Of a stretch of 64,000 nucleotides of DNA, positions 1-8,421 are shown one piece after another. How positions within the stretch are numbered: the stretch's first letter is position 1; each line of letters starts with the position of its first letter. The DNA is from JAFMIT01 sp049421205. Lineage in GTDB: Bacteria; Actinomycetota; Actinomycetes; S36-B12; UBA5976. The position numbers were made by a program, and so were the translations under genes. The notes under the pieces are model-generated. The model saw only the letters and a list, made by a program, of their open reading frames with translations. It ran no database searches and was not told the DNA's origin. Location: the NCBI GenBank assembly GCA_049421205.1, contig JBMSMQ010000001.1, positions 76,925-140,924 on the forward strand, in the 5' to 3' direction.

Positions 1-167
1 GTATTGCTAAACGATATCCAGTATTTTGCGAAATTGAACTGCAAGAATTTCAAAAAGCATTACAAAAACGAACTACGCGACTATCAGCACTTTCCTCTGG
101 TTCGTCATTGTGTACTACCCATATCCATCACAACAATCAAGGAGAACGTAATGACGTCAAATCTTGA
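1..167 (+). CDS. sufR: SufR-type Fe-S repressor, C-terminal end (partial)
   Basis: A reading frame whose first complete codon is at base 3 runs 54 codons to TGA at 165-167, overlapping the start of sufB by 17 bases. It encodes only the tail of a protein. The visible sequence has a Phe-Cys-Glu motif, a helical stretch of about 27 residues, and then Leu-Cys-Thr-Thr-His. In actinobacterial SufR these cysteines lie in the C-terminal iron-sulfur-binding region of an ArsR/DeoR-like winged-helix repressor, and sufR is normally the first gene of the suf operon. The identification rests on that tail pattern plus position directly before sufB. The helix-turn-helix and the promoter lie outside the window. 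The overlap implies translational coupling to sufB. Confidence 0.75.
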   Translation, partial: IAKRYPVFCEIELQEFQKALQKRTTRLSALSSGSSLCTTHIHHNNQGERNDVKS

Positions 168-1560
168 CGAGCTCGAGGGTCTTGGAACCTACGAATACGG
201 CTGGCGCGACAAGGACACGGCCGGAGCGCAAGCTCGGCGTGGACTCAACGAAGATGTCGTTCGCGATATCAGTGCCAAAAAGAATGAACCTGAATGGATG
301 CTTAATTTGCGCTTGAAAGGTCTCGAGCTTTTTTACAAGAAACCATTGCCAAACTGGGGTAGCGATTTAACAACAATCGATTTCGACAACATCAAGTATT
401 TTGTTCGCTCCACTGAAAAGCAGGCAACATCCTGGGAAGAATTGCCAGAGGATATCAAAAATACCTATGACAAATTAGGCATTCCGGAAGCCGAGAAAAA
501 TCGATTAGTTGCAGGCGTTGCCGCTCAGTATGAATCTGAAGTTGTGTATCACAAGATTCGTGAAGATCTTGAAGAACAGGGAGTGATATTTCTCGACACG
601 GATACGGCATTGAAAGAATATCCCGAAATGTTTAAAGAATATTTCGCCACCGTGATCCCAGTTGGCGATAATAAGTTTGCAGCACTTAATACTTCTGTTT
701 GGTCGGGTGGTTCGTTTATTTATGTGCCTAAGAATGTGCAGGTAGAGATTCCTCTACAGGCATACTTCAGAATTAACACCGAAAATATGGGACAGTTTGA
801 ACGCACATTGATTATTGTTGATGAAGGTGCCTATGTGCATTACGTAGAAGGATGCACTGCTCCTATCTACTCGAGCGATTCACTTCACTCTGCAGTTGTT
901 GAAATTATCGTGAAGAAAAACGCTCGATGCCGATATACAACGATCCAAAACTGGTCAAATAACGTGTATAACCTTGTAACTAAGCGCGCAGTTGCTCATG
1001 AAGGCGCAACAATGGAATGGATTGATGGAAACATCGGCTCCAAGGTTACGATGAAGTATCCAGCAGTTTGGATGACCGGAGAATATGCACGAGGAGAGAC
1101 TCTTTCAATTGCATTTGCAGGAGAAGGGCAACACCAAGATGCAGGTGCAAAAATGGTTCATGCTGCACCGAATACAAGCTCAACTATTATTTCTAAATCG
1201 GTTGCACGAAAAGGTGGCAGAACCTCGTATCGTGGGCTTGTTCAGGTGAATGAAGGTGCGTATAACTCGAAGAGCACTGTTAAGTGTGATGCGCTGCTTG
1301 TGGATGAGGATTCACGGTCTGACACGTATCCGTATGTCGATGTACGTACTGACGATGTTTCGATGGGACATGAAGCGACAGTCTCCAAAGTAAGTGATGA
1401 TCAACTGTTCTACCTTATGTCGCGCGGACTATCGGAAGATGAGGCGATGGCGATGATTGTTCGAGGTTTCGTGGAACCAATCGCTCGTGAACTTCCAATG
1501 GAATATGCGCTTGAACTGAACCGTCTGATTGAACTTCAAATGGAAGGGTCGGTTGGCTAA
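151..1560 (+). CDS. sufB: Fe-S cluster assembly scaffold SufB
   Basis: 469-residue SufB, the scaffold subunit of the SufBC(2)D complex that builds [4Fe-4S] clusters in the cytoplasm. The C-terminal core carries the conserved Lys-Cys-Asp (Cys379) and Gly-His-Glu (His407) motifs that match the cluster-assembly residues of the family. The start at ATG 151 is chosen because AAGGAG lies at 139-144, six bases upstream, and the protein then begins Met-Thr-Ser like other actinobacterial SufB. The same frame is open back to the window edge, but that upstream stretch is the sufR tail read in another frame. The stop overlaps the sufD start by one base (TAATG). First of a seven-gene plus-strand operon. 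Confidence 0.97.
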   Translation: MTSNLDELEGLGTYEYGWRDKDTAGAQARRGLNEDVVRDISAKKNEPEWMLNLRLKGLELFYKKPLPNWGSDLTTIDFDNIKYFVRSTEKQATSWEELPEDIKNTYDKLGIPEAEKNRLVAGVAAQYESEVVYHKIREDLEEQGVIFLDTDTALKEYPEMFKEYFATVIPVGDNKFAALNTSVWSGGSFIYVPKNVQVEIPLQAYFRINTENMGQFERTLIIVDEGAYVHYVEGCTAPIYSSDSLHSAVVEIIVKKNARCRYTTIQNWSNNVYNLVTKRAVAHEGATMEWIDGNIGSKVTMKYPAVWMTGEYARGETLSIAFAGEGQHQDAGAKMVHAAPNTSSTIISKSVARKGGRTSYRGLVQVNEGAYNSKSTVKCDALLVDEDSRSDTYPYVDVRTDDVSMGHEATVSKVSDDQLFYLMSRGLSEDEAMAMIVRGFVEPIARELPMEYALELNRLIELQMEGSVG

Positions 1561-2693
1561 TGGGAATCGAAGCACCCGCAAAAGATCTATCTCCACGTTT
1601 GGAGGGCATTGCACTTGCTGATATTGATATCCCGAAGGGACGTGAAGAAGAGTGGCGGTTTACACCGCTCAAGCGCCTCAAAGGTCTCCATTCACTGACT
1701 GAGATTGGTAATCAATCAGACTTTGAAGTCTTGAGTTTAGGAAATTTTCAGCACTCTCAAGTGAAGAATAATGCTACTTTTGCCGCTTCTGATCGATTAG
1801 CAGCTGCAGCAGCTCTGCTTCCAGAGAACGTTGAAACATTCACTTTGGCGAAAGAGACTCTGTCTGAAGACGTTCTTAAGATATCGTTTCCTCAGTCATC
1901 AGAATCATCGTCTCTCAGAATGAAGTTCCTTCTCGAGAGATATTCAAAGGGAACTATCATTCTTGCGCATCATGGTTCTGGTGCGATGTCATCCGCACTT
2001 GAGTTTGTTGTTGAAGAAGGCGCACAAGTGAGTGTAGTTTCAATCTTTGACACTGAACGAACTGCGGTCACCGCCGGCCAACACTCAATCAAACTCGGTA
2101 AAGATGCGACATTGAACCATATAGTTCTAACCCTTGGTGGCGATGTAGTCCGACTCACAACATCAGTTCGATTCACTGGCACTGGAGCAACAGCAAACCT
2201 GACCGGTGGGTATTTCACCGACAGTGGACAGCATCACGAACATCGACTTTTTGTTGACCACGCAGTGGAACATTGCACGAGTGATGTTATGTATAAAGGT
2301 GCGTTGCAAGGCGATGGTGCTCATTCGGTATGGGTTGGCGATGTTCTGATTCGTGGAAACGCGATTGGAACATCAACATATGAACTTAACCGAAATCTAC
2401 TACTTACTGAAGGTGCGAGAGCCGATTCTGTACCAAATTTAGAAATTGAAACTGGAAACATTCAAGGAGCAGGACACGCTGCTGCAACTGGACGTTTTGA
2501 TGACGAACAGATTTTCTACCTTATGTCTCGTGGAGTGCCTGAAGTACAGGCAAGACGTTTGGTCGTACGTGGCTTTTTAGCAGAAGTGATTGCTCGAATT
2601 CCCGATCAAGATCTTCGTAACAGCATGATTGCTGGGGTTGAAAAGCGTTTGGGGCAAAGCGACCCGAAATTTGATGGGCTTTTCAATGAGTAA
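1560..2693 (+). CDS. sufD: Fe-S cluster assembly protein SufD
   Basis: 377-residue SufD, the paralogue of SufB that completes the SufBC(2)D scaffold and is linked to iron entry. The family's C-terminal right-handed beta-helix region is recognisable: a His-Glu-His motif, the run Tyr-Glu-Leu-Asn-Arg-Asn-Leu-Leu-Leu, and the terminal Phe-Tyr-Leu-Met-Ser-Arg-Gly that SufB shares. It begins one base inside the sufB stop and ends eight bases inside the Rieske gene, so it is translated as part of the suf polycistron. Length and position are typical for actinobacteria. No anomalies seen. Confidence 0.95.
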   Translation: MGIEAPAKDLSPRLEGIALADIDIPKGREEEWRFTPLKRLKGLHSLTEIGNQSDFEVLSLGNFQHSQVKNNATFAASDRLAAAAALLPENVETFTLAKETLSEDVLKISFPQSSESSSLRMKFLLERYSKGTIILAHHGSGAMSSALEFVVEEGAQVSVVSIFDTERTAVTAGQHSIKLGKDATLNHIVLTLGGDVVRLTTSVRFTGTGATANLTGGYFTDSGQHHEHRLFVDHAVEHCTSDVMYKGALQGDGAHSVWVGDVLIRGNAIGTSTYELNRNLLLTEGARADSVPNLEIETGNIQGAGHAAATGRFDDEQIFYLMSRGVPEVQARRLVVRGFLAEVIARIPDQDLRNSMIAGVEKRLGQSDPKFDGLFNE

Positions 2694-3012
2694 TTGGGTC
2701 GAAGCGTGTGCTATTTCCGATTTAGGTACACGTAATATGAAAAAGGTGTCTGTATCTGAAAACGATATTCTCGTAGTTAAGACAAGTGAAGGCATCTATG
2801 CCGTGAGTGATACATGCTCGCATGCAGAAGTATCACTAAGCGAGGGAAGTTTGGATGATTGCACAATTGAATGCTGGGCTCACGGCGCAGTCTTTGATGT
2901 GAGAGATGGATCCGTAGTAACTCCACCAGCATCCGAGCCAATTAAAACATTTGAAACACAAGTACAAGGAGATGGCGAGAACGCTGTCATATTAATCAAG
3001 GTAGGCGAATAA
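2686..3012 (+). CDS. Rieske-type [2Fe-2S] ferredoxin of the suf operon
   Basis: 108-residue single-domain Rieske ferredoxin. The cluster ligands are visible as Cys44-Ser-His46 and Cys63-Trp-Ala-His66, the C-X-H...C-X2-H pattern of non-haem Rieske proteins. The start at ATG 2686 is preferred over an upstream in-frame ATG because it overlaps the sufD stop by only eight bases and starts at the domain boundary. A small Rieske protein between sufD and sufC is the usual actinobacterial arrangement. It is presumed to supply electrons during cluster assembly or sulfur transfer, but its partner is not established, so the role is inferred from operon position. It overlaps sufC by one base. Confidence 0.9.
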   Translation: MSNWVEACAISDLGTRNMKKVSVSENDILVVKTSEGIYAVSDTCSHAEVSLSEGSLDDCTIECWAHGAVFDVRDGSVVTPPASEPIKTFETQVQGDGENAVILIKVGE

Positions 3013-3767
3013 TGAGTACATTAGAAATCAAAAATCTCTCTGTGCAAGTGGTGATGGAGGATGAAACAAAACAGATTCTGAAGGGAATAAACCTCACCGT
3101 GAACAGTGGTGAGACTCATGCAATTATGGGTCCAAACGGATCGGGGAAGTCCACGCTCGCCTACAGTATTGCAGGCCATCCTCGATATGAAATTATCGAC
3201 GGTGAAGTATTACTTGATGGTGAAAACATTCTAGAACTTTCTGTTGACGAACGAGCCAAAGCGGGCCTCTTTCTCGCAATGCAGCACCCTGTAGAGGTGC
3301 CAGGTGTATCTGTAACGAACTTTCTTCGCACAGCTGTGACTTCAATTCGCGGCGAGGCTCCGAAATTGCGTGAATGGATATCTGAAATGAAAAGCGCGAT
3401 GAATGGTCTTTCGATTGATTCATCGTTCTCGGACAGAAATGTCAATGAAGGTTTTTCTGGCGGAGAACGAAAGCGTCATGAGATTCTGCAACTAGAGTTG
3501 ATTAAACCCAAGTTCGCGGTTCTCGATGAAACTGATTCTGGGCTCGATGTTGATGCTCTCAAAATAGTGTCAGATGGTGTAAATCGAATAAAGTCTGAAA
3601 CAAATATGGGTGTGGTGTTGATAACCCACACAATTCGTCTCTTGCGTCAAATTCCTGTGGATAAAGTCCATGTCATCATGGATGGAAAAATTGTTCAGGA
3701 AGGTGGAGCAGAACTTGCTGAAGCGATCGACAATTCTGGATATGAACAGTTTGCAGTAAAAGCATGA
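3012..3767 (+). CDS. sufC: Fe-S assembly ATPase SufC
   Basis: 251-residue ABC-type ATPase that drives the SufB-SufD scaffold. The Walker A motif GPNGSGKST is at residues 40-48. The ABC signature appears as Gly-Phe-Ser-Gly-Gly-Glu and Walker B as Ala-Val-Leu-Asp-Glu-Thr-Asp-Ser-Gly-Leu-Asp, the SufC-specific variant. There are no membrane segments, consistent with a soluble non-transport ABC protein. It overlaps the Rieske gene by one base and sufS by four (ATGA), so expression is tightly coupled. Confidence 0.97.
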   Translation: MSTLEIKNLSVQVVMEDETKQILKGINLTVNSGETHAIMGPNGSGKSTLAYSIAGHPRYEIIDGEVLLDGENILELSVDERAKAGLFLAMQHPVEVPGVSVTNFLRTAVTSIRGEAPKLREWISEMKSAMNGLSIDSSFSDRNVNEGFSGGERKRHEILQLELIKPKFAVLDETDSGLDVDALKIVSDGVNRIKSETNMGVVLITHTIRLLRQIPVDKVHVIMDGKIVQEGGAELAEAIDNSGYEQFAVKA

Positions 3768-5032
3768 TTGATGTTGCCGCGGTAAAACAGGATTTTCCGA
3801 TACTCAAACGAAGAGTTCGGGCAAATCGTGAACTCATCTACCTTGACTCCGCGGCAACGAGTCAAAAACCGACCTCGGTGATTGAAGCAGTCTCACGTTT
3901 TTATGAGCAGTCAAACGCAGCCATACATCGTGGTGCACACGCTCTCGCCGAAGCAGCAACTGAAGAATTTGAAGCAGCTCGTGAAACTATTGCTCATTTT
4001 GTTGGTGCAGAGTCTCGTCAAATTCACTTCACAAAGAATGCCACAGAATCCATAAATGCAGTGGCATATATGTTTCTCAATGAGAGCGTCAAATTCCATA
4101 GGGGATTAGATGTAGAAAACCCTCGATTTGTACTGCAAGACGGCGATGAAATCATAGTAACCGAGATGGAACATCATGCGAACCTGGTTCCTTGGCAAGA
4201 ACTGTGTTTGAAAACTGGTGCGGTACTGAAAATTATTCCAATTAACGATGAGGGCAGGCTCGAACTCACTAATCTCACATTATTGATAACTGAAAAAACT
4301 AAAGTTGTGTCGTTTGTTCATCAGAGTAATATTTTAGGGACAATCAACCCAATAGATACAATCATTAATCGCGCAAGAAGTGTAGGGGCGTTGACGGTGC
4401 TAGATGCTTGCCAATCAGCTCCACATCTTGGTGTGAACCTGGAGCAGATTGGAATTGATTTTGCGGCCTTTAGCGGCCATAAAATGCTTGGACCACTTGG
4501 TGTTGGGATTCTCTATATAAAAGATCCAGATCACGCACCTGTATTTCTCACTGGCGGGTCAATGATTGAAAAAGTGACGCTGCAGAAAAGCACGTATGCA
4601 AAAGCTCCACAACGATTTGAAGCTGGTACTCAATCGGCCGCAGAAGTGATTGGATTAGCAACGGCTCTCGATTACCTAAAAAATCTTGGAATGGATAATA
4701 TCCATCAACATGAACTTGCCCTGACGAAGATGGCACTTGAAGGGTTAATGGCAATTCCCCAAGTGAGAATTATTGGACCTACTAACATTGAAAATCGTGG
4801 TGGAATCATCTCGTTCACCTTGGCTGATCTTCATCCACATGATGTGGGTCAAGTACTCGATGAGCAGGGAATTGCTGTTCGGGTTGGCCATCATTGCGCA
4901 TGGCCGGTATGCACCTACTTCAATGTTCCTGCTACCACGCGGGCATCTTTTTACCTTTACAATGATGAACGAGACGTTGAGATGCTTGTTTCGGGTGTAA
5001 AGCGCACTCTTGAATATTTCGGGGTGGCATGA
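3764..5032 (+). CDS. sufS: Cysteine desulfurase SufS
   Basis: 422-residue group II cysteine desulfurase, a PLP enzyme that takes sulfur from L-cysteine as an enzyme persulfide for cluster assembly. The PLP-binding Lys240 sits in Ser-Gly-His-Lys. The catalytic Cys378 sits in Arg-Val-Gly-His-His-Cys-Ala-Trp-Pro, the short-loop context of SufS rather than IscS. It overlaps sufC and sufU by four bases each. No SufE is encoded nearby. The following sufU is the expected sulfur acceptor, as in Gram-positive bacteria. Confidence 0.97.
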   Translation: MIDVAAVKQDFPILKRRVRANRELIYLDSAATSQKPTSVIEAVSRFYEQSNAAIHRGAHALAEAATEEFEAARETIAHFVGAESRQIHFTKNATESINAVAYMFLNESVKFHRGLDVENPRFVLQDGDEIIVTEMEHHANLVPWQELCLKTGAVLKIIPINDEGRLELTNLTLLITEKTKVVSFVHQSNILGTINPIDTIINRARSVGALTVLDACQSAPHLGVNLEQIGIDFAAFSGHKMLGPLGVGILYIKDPDHAPVFLTGGSMIEKVTLQKSTYAKAPQRFEAGTQSAAEVIGLATALDYLKNLGMDNIHQHELALTKMALEGLMAIPQVRIIGPTNIENRGGIISFTLADLHPHDVGQVLDEQGIAVRVGHHCAWPVCTYFNVPATTRASFYLYNDERDVEMLVSGVKRTLEYFGVA

Positions 5033-5472
5033 GCATTGATAATCTGTATCAAGACATAATTCTTGAACACTATAGGCACCCTCAGGGTAAGGGTCTCAAT
5101 CCTGAGTATGCAGTTGAAGTTCATCACGTCAATCCAAGTTGTGGTGATGAAATCACTTTACGGACGCGAGTGATAGACGGTAATGTTGAAGTTTCTTACG
5201 AGAATTCAGGTTGCTCTATTTCTCAAGCCAGCGCATCAATGATGTGGGAACTCGTGAATAATAAGAGTGTTGAGACTGCTATTTCTCTTGAGTCTGAATT
5301 TTTAGAACTTATGCAATCCAAAGGGCAGGGTACGGATGAGGACGAAAGTCTATTAGATGCAATCGCGTTTGTTGGCGTCAGCCAATTTCCTGCACGAGTG
5401 AAATGTGCACTGTTGGCGTGGATGGCTTTGAAAGACGCAATTATGCAAAACATGAGGAGCAAGAATGAATGA
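5029..5472 (+). CDS. sufU: Sulfur relay protein SufU
   Basis: 147-residue SufU, the zinc-dependent sulfurtransferase that accepts persulfide sulfur from SufS. The zinc ligands can be picked out as Cys38 with Asp40, Cys62 and Cys126, the family's conserved set. The actinobacterial and Firmicutes-type length and the position immediately after sufS distinguish it from an IscU scaffold. It starts four bases inside sufS (ATGA) and overlaps the next gene by eight bases. Confidence 0.94.
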   Translation: MSIDNLYQDIILEHYRHPQGKGLNPEYAVEVHHVNPSCGDEITLRTRVIDGNVEVSYENSGCSISQASASMMWELVNNKSVETAISLESEFLELMQSKGQGTDEDESLLDAIAFVGVSQFPARVKCALLAWMALKDAIMQNMRSKNE

Positions 5473-5806
5473 CATGAATCAACTTCGACAGGATGAGATA
5501 CCATCATCAGAGGATCTCATCGAATTGATGAAAGATGTTGTAGATCCTGAATTGGGTATCAATGTAGTTGATTTAGGGTTGGTGTACGGAGTACATCTTG
5601 ATGAAAGCAATGTTGCAACAATTGATATGACTTTGACGTCAGCTGCATGTCCGTTAACAGATGTCATTGAAGATCAAACTCGCGCTGCACTCGATGGTCA
5701 TGTTGCCGACTTTCGCATCAATTGGGTGTGGATGCCACCCTGGGGGCCAGACAAAATTACAGAAGATGGGCGAGAGATGATGCGAGCACTTGGCTTTAAC
5801 ATCTAG
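5465..5806 (+). CDS. SufT-like MIP18/PaaD-domain Fe-S maturation protein
   Basis: 113-residue protein consisting of one MIP18 (DUF59) domain. The hallmark run Asp-Pro-Glu-Leu-Gly-Ile-Asn-Val-Val-Asp-Leu-Gly-Leu is at residues 28-39, and the conserved cysteine is Cys62 in Ala-Ala-Cys-Pro-Leu-Thr. Proteins of this family at the end of suf operons (SufT) help deliver or mature Fe-S clusters in client enzymes. The related PaaD works in phenylacetate degradation, but no paa genes are near. Last gene of the suf run. Function by family and context, not by a unique motif. Confidence 0.88.
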   Translation: MNDMNQLRQDEIPSSEDLIELMKDVVDPELGINVVDLGLVYGVHLDESNVATIDMTLTSAACPLTDVIEDQTRAALDGHVADFRINWVWMPPWGPDKITEDGREMMRALGFNI

Positions 5807-5811
5807 CCATT

Positions 5812-7404
5812 GTGATTGCTGTCCACGACCTAGAAATTCGAATCGGTGCCCGATTACTGATGTCGGGCGTAACGTTCCGTGTCGCCGAGGGTGACAAGGT
5901 TGGTTTAGTTGGACGAAATGGCGCTGGTAAAACAACACTTACCAAAGTTCTAACAGAATCCTTACCCGCTACTGCCGGCGATATCCAGGTGACGGGAAGA
6001 GTTGGCTATCTACCACAGGATCCACGAACTGGAGATATATCCAACACGGGAATTAATCGAATTCTTTCTGCTCGAAACATCGATAAATACTTTGAACGTA
6101 TGCAAAGTGCACAAAATCGAATGGCAGATTCGACAACATTTGAACGCGCAAGTCGTGAGTATGAGAAAGCTGAAACTCAATTCTTGCTTGCAGGGGGATA
6201 TGCCGCACAATCTGAAGCCAATTCAATTGCATTGAGTTTAGGCCTTACTTTGAAGGCTTTAAGTCAACCTTTGCAAACACTTTCAGGAGGGCAACGTCGA
6301 AGAGTTGAATTAGCAAGAATTCTTTTTTCCGGGGCCGATACTCTCATCTTAGATGAACCAACAAATCACCTGGATACAGATTCAATCGTCTGGCTCACAA
6401 ATTTTATAGTGAACTATCCAGGTGCCGTGATTGTTATTACCCACGATATAGCATTGCTTGAAAAAACAGTAAATCGTGTTCTTTTCCTTGATGCGATTCG
6501 CTGCACAATTGATGTCTACAATCTTGGCTGGAAACAATATCTAGAGCAGCGAGAACAGGATGAGCGTCGCCGCAAACGAGAGAGGATGAATGCAGAAAAT
6601 AAAGCACAAACTTTGATTGATCAAGCTAATCGATTTCGGGCAAAAGCGAGCAAGGCGAGAACTGCCCAATCAATGCTAAAGCGTGCAGATATTTTGATGG
6701 AGTCGACCGAAGGTGAAGCGCAAAAAGAGAAAAAAGTAAAGATAAAATTTCCAACCCCCGAACCCTGTGGAAAAGTTCCATTGTCGGGTCACGGGCTAAC
6801 ACGTGCCTATGGTTCAGATGAAGTGTTTGCCTCCGTTGACTTAGCTATCGATAGAGGCTCTCGCATAGTTGTACTCGGATTAAATGGGGCTGGCAAAACA
6901 ACGTTACTTCGGCTTCTTGCCAATATTGATATTCCTGATCGAGGCGAAGTGATGTTGGGGCATGGCGCAAAAGTGGGTTACTATGCTCAGGAACACGAAA
7001 CGTTAGACCTTAATGCGAGTGTGCTTCAAAATTTACTGAAGCAAAGTCCGCATCTAACTGAACAACAGGGACGTACATTGCTTGGTTCGTTTCTTTTCAC
7101 AAATGACGACGTTTTCAAACCAGCTGGTGTGCTATCGGGTGGAGAAAAAACTCGGCTTGCACTTGCGATTCTTGTTGTTTCAGGAGCAAATGTTTTACTC
7201 CTCGATGAGCCGACCAATAATCTTGATCCTGCCAGTCGTCAAGAAATACTTCGAGCAATTGCTGAATATGAAGGAGCGATTGTTCTAGTTACTCACGATT
7301 TTGGTGCAGTAGAGGCGCTTGAACCTGAACGCGTGCTTTTGCTACCAGATGGGGTTGAAGATTTCTGGAATCAAGATTATCAAGATTTAATCTCTCTTGC
7401 ATAA
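5812..7404 (+). CDS. ABC-F family ATPase (ribosome-associated type)
   Basis: 530-residue protein with two ABC domains and no membrane segments, typical of ABC-F proteins that act on the ribosome as translation or antibiotic-protection factors. Walker A motifs are GRNGAGKTT (residues 34-42) and GLNGAGKTT (near residue 356). The signatures are LSGGQRRR and LSGGEKTR. An Arg/Lys/Glu-rich linker (about residues 240-300) corresponds to the P-site-reaching linker of the family. The start is GTG at 5812, five bases after the sufT-like stop. A homologous ABC-F lies after suf in mycobacteria. The exact subfamily cannot be decided by eye. Its 3' end overlaps the convergent SURF1 gene by 25 bases. Confidence 0.9.
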   Translation: MIAVHDLEIRIGARLLMSGVTFRVAEGDKVGLVGRNGAGKTTLTKVLTESLPATAGDIQVTGRVGYLPQDPRTGDISNTGINRILSARNIDKYFERMQSAQNRMADSTTFERASREYEKAETQFLLAGGYAAQSEANSIALSLGLTLKALSQPLQTLSGGQRRRVELARILFSGADTLILDEPTNHLDTDSIVWLTNFIVNYPGAVIVITHDIALLEKTVNRVLFLDAIRCTIDVYNLGWKQYLEQREQDERRRKRERMNAENKAQTLIDQANRFRAKASKARTAQSMLKRADILMESTEGEAQKEKKVKIKFPTPEPCGKVPLSGHGLTRAYGSDEVFASVDLAIDRGSRIVVLGLNGAGKTTLLRLLANIDIPDRGEVMLGHGAKVGYYAQEHETLDLNASVLQNLLKQSPHLTEQQGRTLLGSFLFTNDDVFKPAGVLSGGEKTRLALAILVVSGANVLLLDEPTNNLDPASRQEILRAIAEYEGAIVLVTHDFGAVEALEPERVLLLPDGVEDFWNQDYQDLISLA

Positions 7405-8048
7405 TCAGTTCGAATTCTACGTAGTGCAACTACGTAGATAACAATCGAAGCAATTCCAATCAATATCCATTGCCCCACGTATCCAAGGTGTGGTCCTGAT
7501 GTTATCTCTGGAAGTGTTAATTTAGACAGATTCTTTGGAGGTACTTGGCTTTGAATATAGAAAGTGAAATCTGTGCTTCTCATCATTTCAGTGACGTAGT
7601 TGATTTGCCCTGAAGGCACATCTGATGGGCTCGTTCCATTTGATGTTGCGTATCTCACAAAACCTGTGAGTGGAAACTTTACATCGTCACTCAGTTCGAA
7701 AGTTGCATCGTCCGTCCACCCTAAAGCCAGCGTGAGACTTTTTCCGTCTTGGAGTGTCACATTTTGCAGCACGATAAAGCCAGGAATTCCATTCTGAACT
7801 TGCTTTCGCCACAGAATCTCTGAACTAGAAAATTCACCATCAATGAGAACTCTCGTGAACTCATCGGGTTCACCATCGTAGAAATTGGCAATAGGTTGAG
7901 GTTCGACACCGAGAGCATTTTGAAGAAGCAAATTCTCGGCATCTCGTTGCTGGTGTCTATCAAGTTGCCATTGAGCGGCAAAGTAACTGAGTGGAACCAT
8001 CAGGACGAGCACTAAGGTAAGTGCGAGAATTCTGGGAACTTGCTTCAC
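7380..8048 (-). CDS. SURF1 family protein (cytochrome c oxidase assembly)
   Basis: 222-residue membrane protein with the SURF1 layout: an N-terminal transmembrane helix (about residues 5-24) ending in Gln-Trp-Gln-Leu-Asp-Arg, an extracytoplasmic domain containing Gly-Trp, and a C-terminal helix just before a basic tail. SURF1 proteins help assemble haem-copper terminal oxidase. The start is taken as GTG 8048, because a TAGAGT box lies exactly six bases upstream, as at many leaderless genes here. A GTG two codons earlier (8054) is the alternative. It is divergent from the DUF3099 gene and converges on the ABC-F gene. Confidence 0.85.
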   Translation of the reverse strand: MKQVPRILALTLVLVLMVPLSYFAAQWQLDRHQQRDAENLLLQNALGVEPQPIANFYDGEPDEFTRVLIDGEFSSSEILWRKQVQNGIPGFIVLQNVTLQDGKSLTLALGWTDDATFELSDDVKFPLTGFVRYATSNGTSPSDVPSGQINYVTEMMRSTDFTFYIQSQVPPKNLSKLTLPEITSGPHLGYVGQWILIGIASIVIYVVALRRIRTDYAREIKS

Positions 8049-8060
8049 ACCCACACTCTA
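8049..8060 (-). promoter_or_regulatory. Leaderless -10 box for SURF1
   Basis: On the minus strand TAGAGT (8060-8055) is followed by six bases and then GTG 8048. Matches the TANNNT-N6-start pattern seen at 14 other genes in the window. It selects the inner GTG as the start. Confidence 0.55.
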
Positions 8061-8089
8061 TGCAAAGTGCCAAGTTTGCTCACATCCTC

Positions 8090-8101
8090 TAAGGTGAGGC
8101 T
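8090..8101 (+). promoter_or_regulatory. Leaderless -10 box for the DUF3099 gene
   Basis: TAAGGT (8090-8095), six bases, then ATG 8102. Only 29 bases separate this box from the divergent SURF1 box, so the two promoters share upstream DNA. No convincing -35 element is visible for either. Confidence 0.6.
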
Positions 8102-8374
8102 ATGGCTAAAACTCAGGTCTACAAAATCAGTGGTGCGAGTACAAGCCTTTCTGGAGATCAGCAGAGTCGCAGTCGTCGATATATGTGGTCTATGGCAATC
8201 AGAATGCTGTGTTTCGGTCTTGCTCTCGTTTCCCAGGGTATCTTGCAATGGGTATTTTTGCTTGGGTCGTTAGTGCTACCTTGGATTGCCGTTGTGGTTG
8301 CCAATGCGGGTCGTGAGAATCGACTCCAATCTGAGCCCTACACCTACGAGTCTGGCAAAGAACTAGAAGCCTAA
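8102..8374 (+). CDS. DUF3099 family small membrane protein
   Basis: 90-residue protein with a polar N-terminus (residues 1-27), two closely spaced hydrophobic segments (about 29-48 and 51-67) and a charged C-terminal tail. This is the form of the actinobacterial DUF3099 family, whose function is unknown. Two membrane spans with both ends on the same side are predicted by eye. It sits just upstream of fabG, a position also seen in other actinobacteria, which hints at an envelope link but proves nothing. The start is supported by the adjacent leaderless -10 box. Confidence 0.75.
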   Translation: MAKTQVYKISGASTSLSGDQQSRSRRYMWSMAIRMLCFGLALVSQGILQWVFLLGSLVLPWIAVVVANAGRENRLQSEPYTYESGKELEA

Positions 8375-8397
8375 GCCTCGAATCAACCCGAGCAGGG

Positions 8398-8403
8398 TAG
8401 ATT
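8398..8403 (+). promoter_or_regulatory. fabG: Candidate -10 box for fabG
   Basis: TAGATT lies six bases before an in-frame TTG (8410) and 18 bases before the ATG (8422). Initiation near 8410-8412 would give a very short leader carrying GGGAG, so this promoter uses a Shine-Dalgarno site, or a leaderless TTG start is possible. Confidence 0.4.
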
Positions 8404-8421
8404 TGCCCGTTGGGAGTGGTG

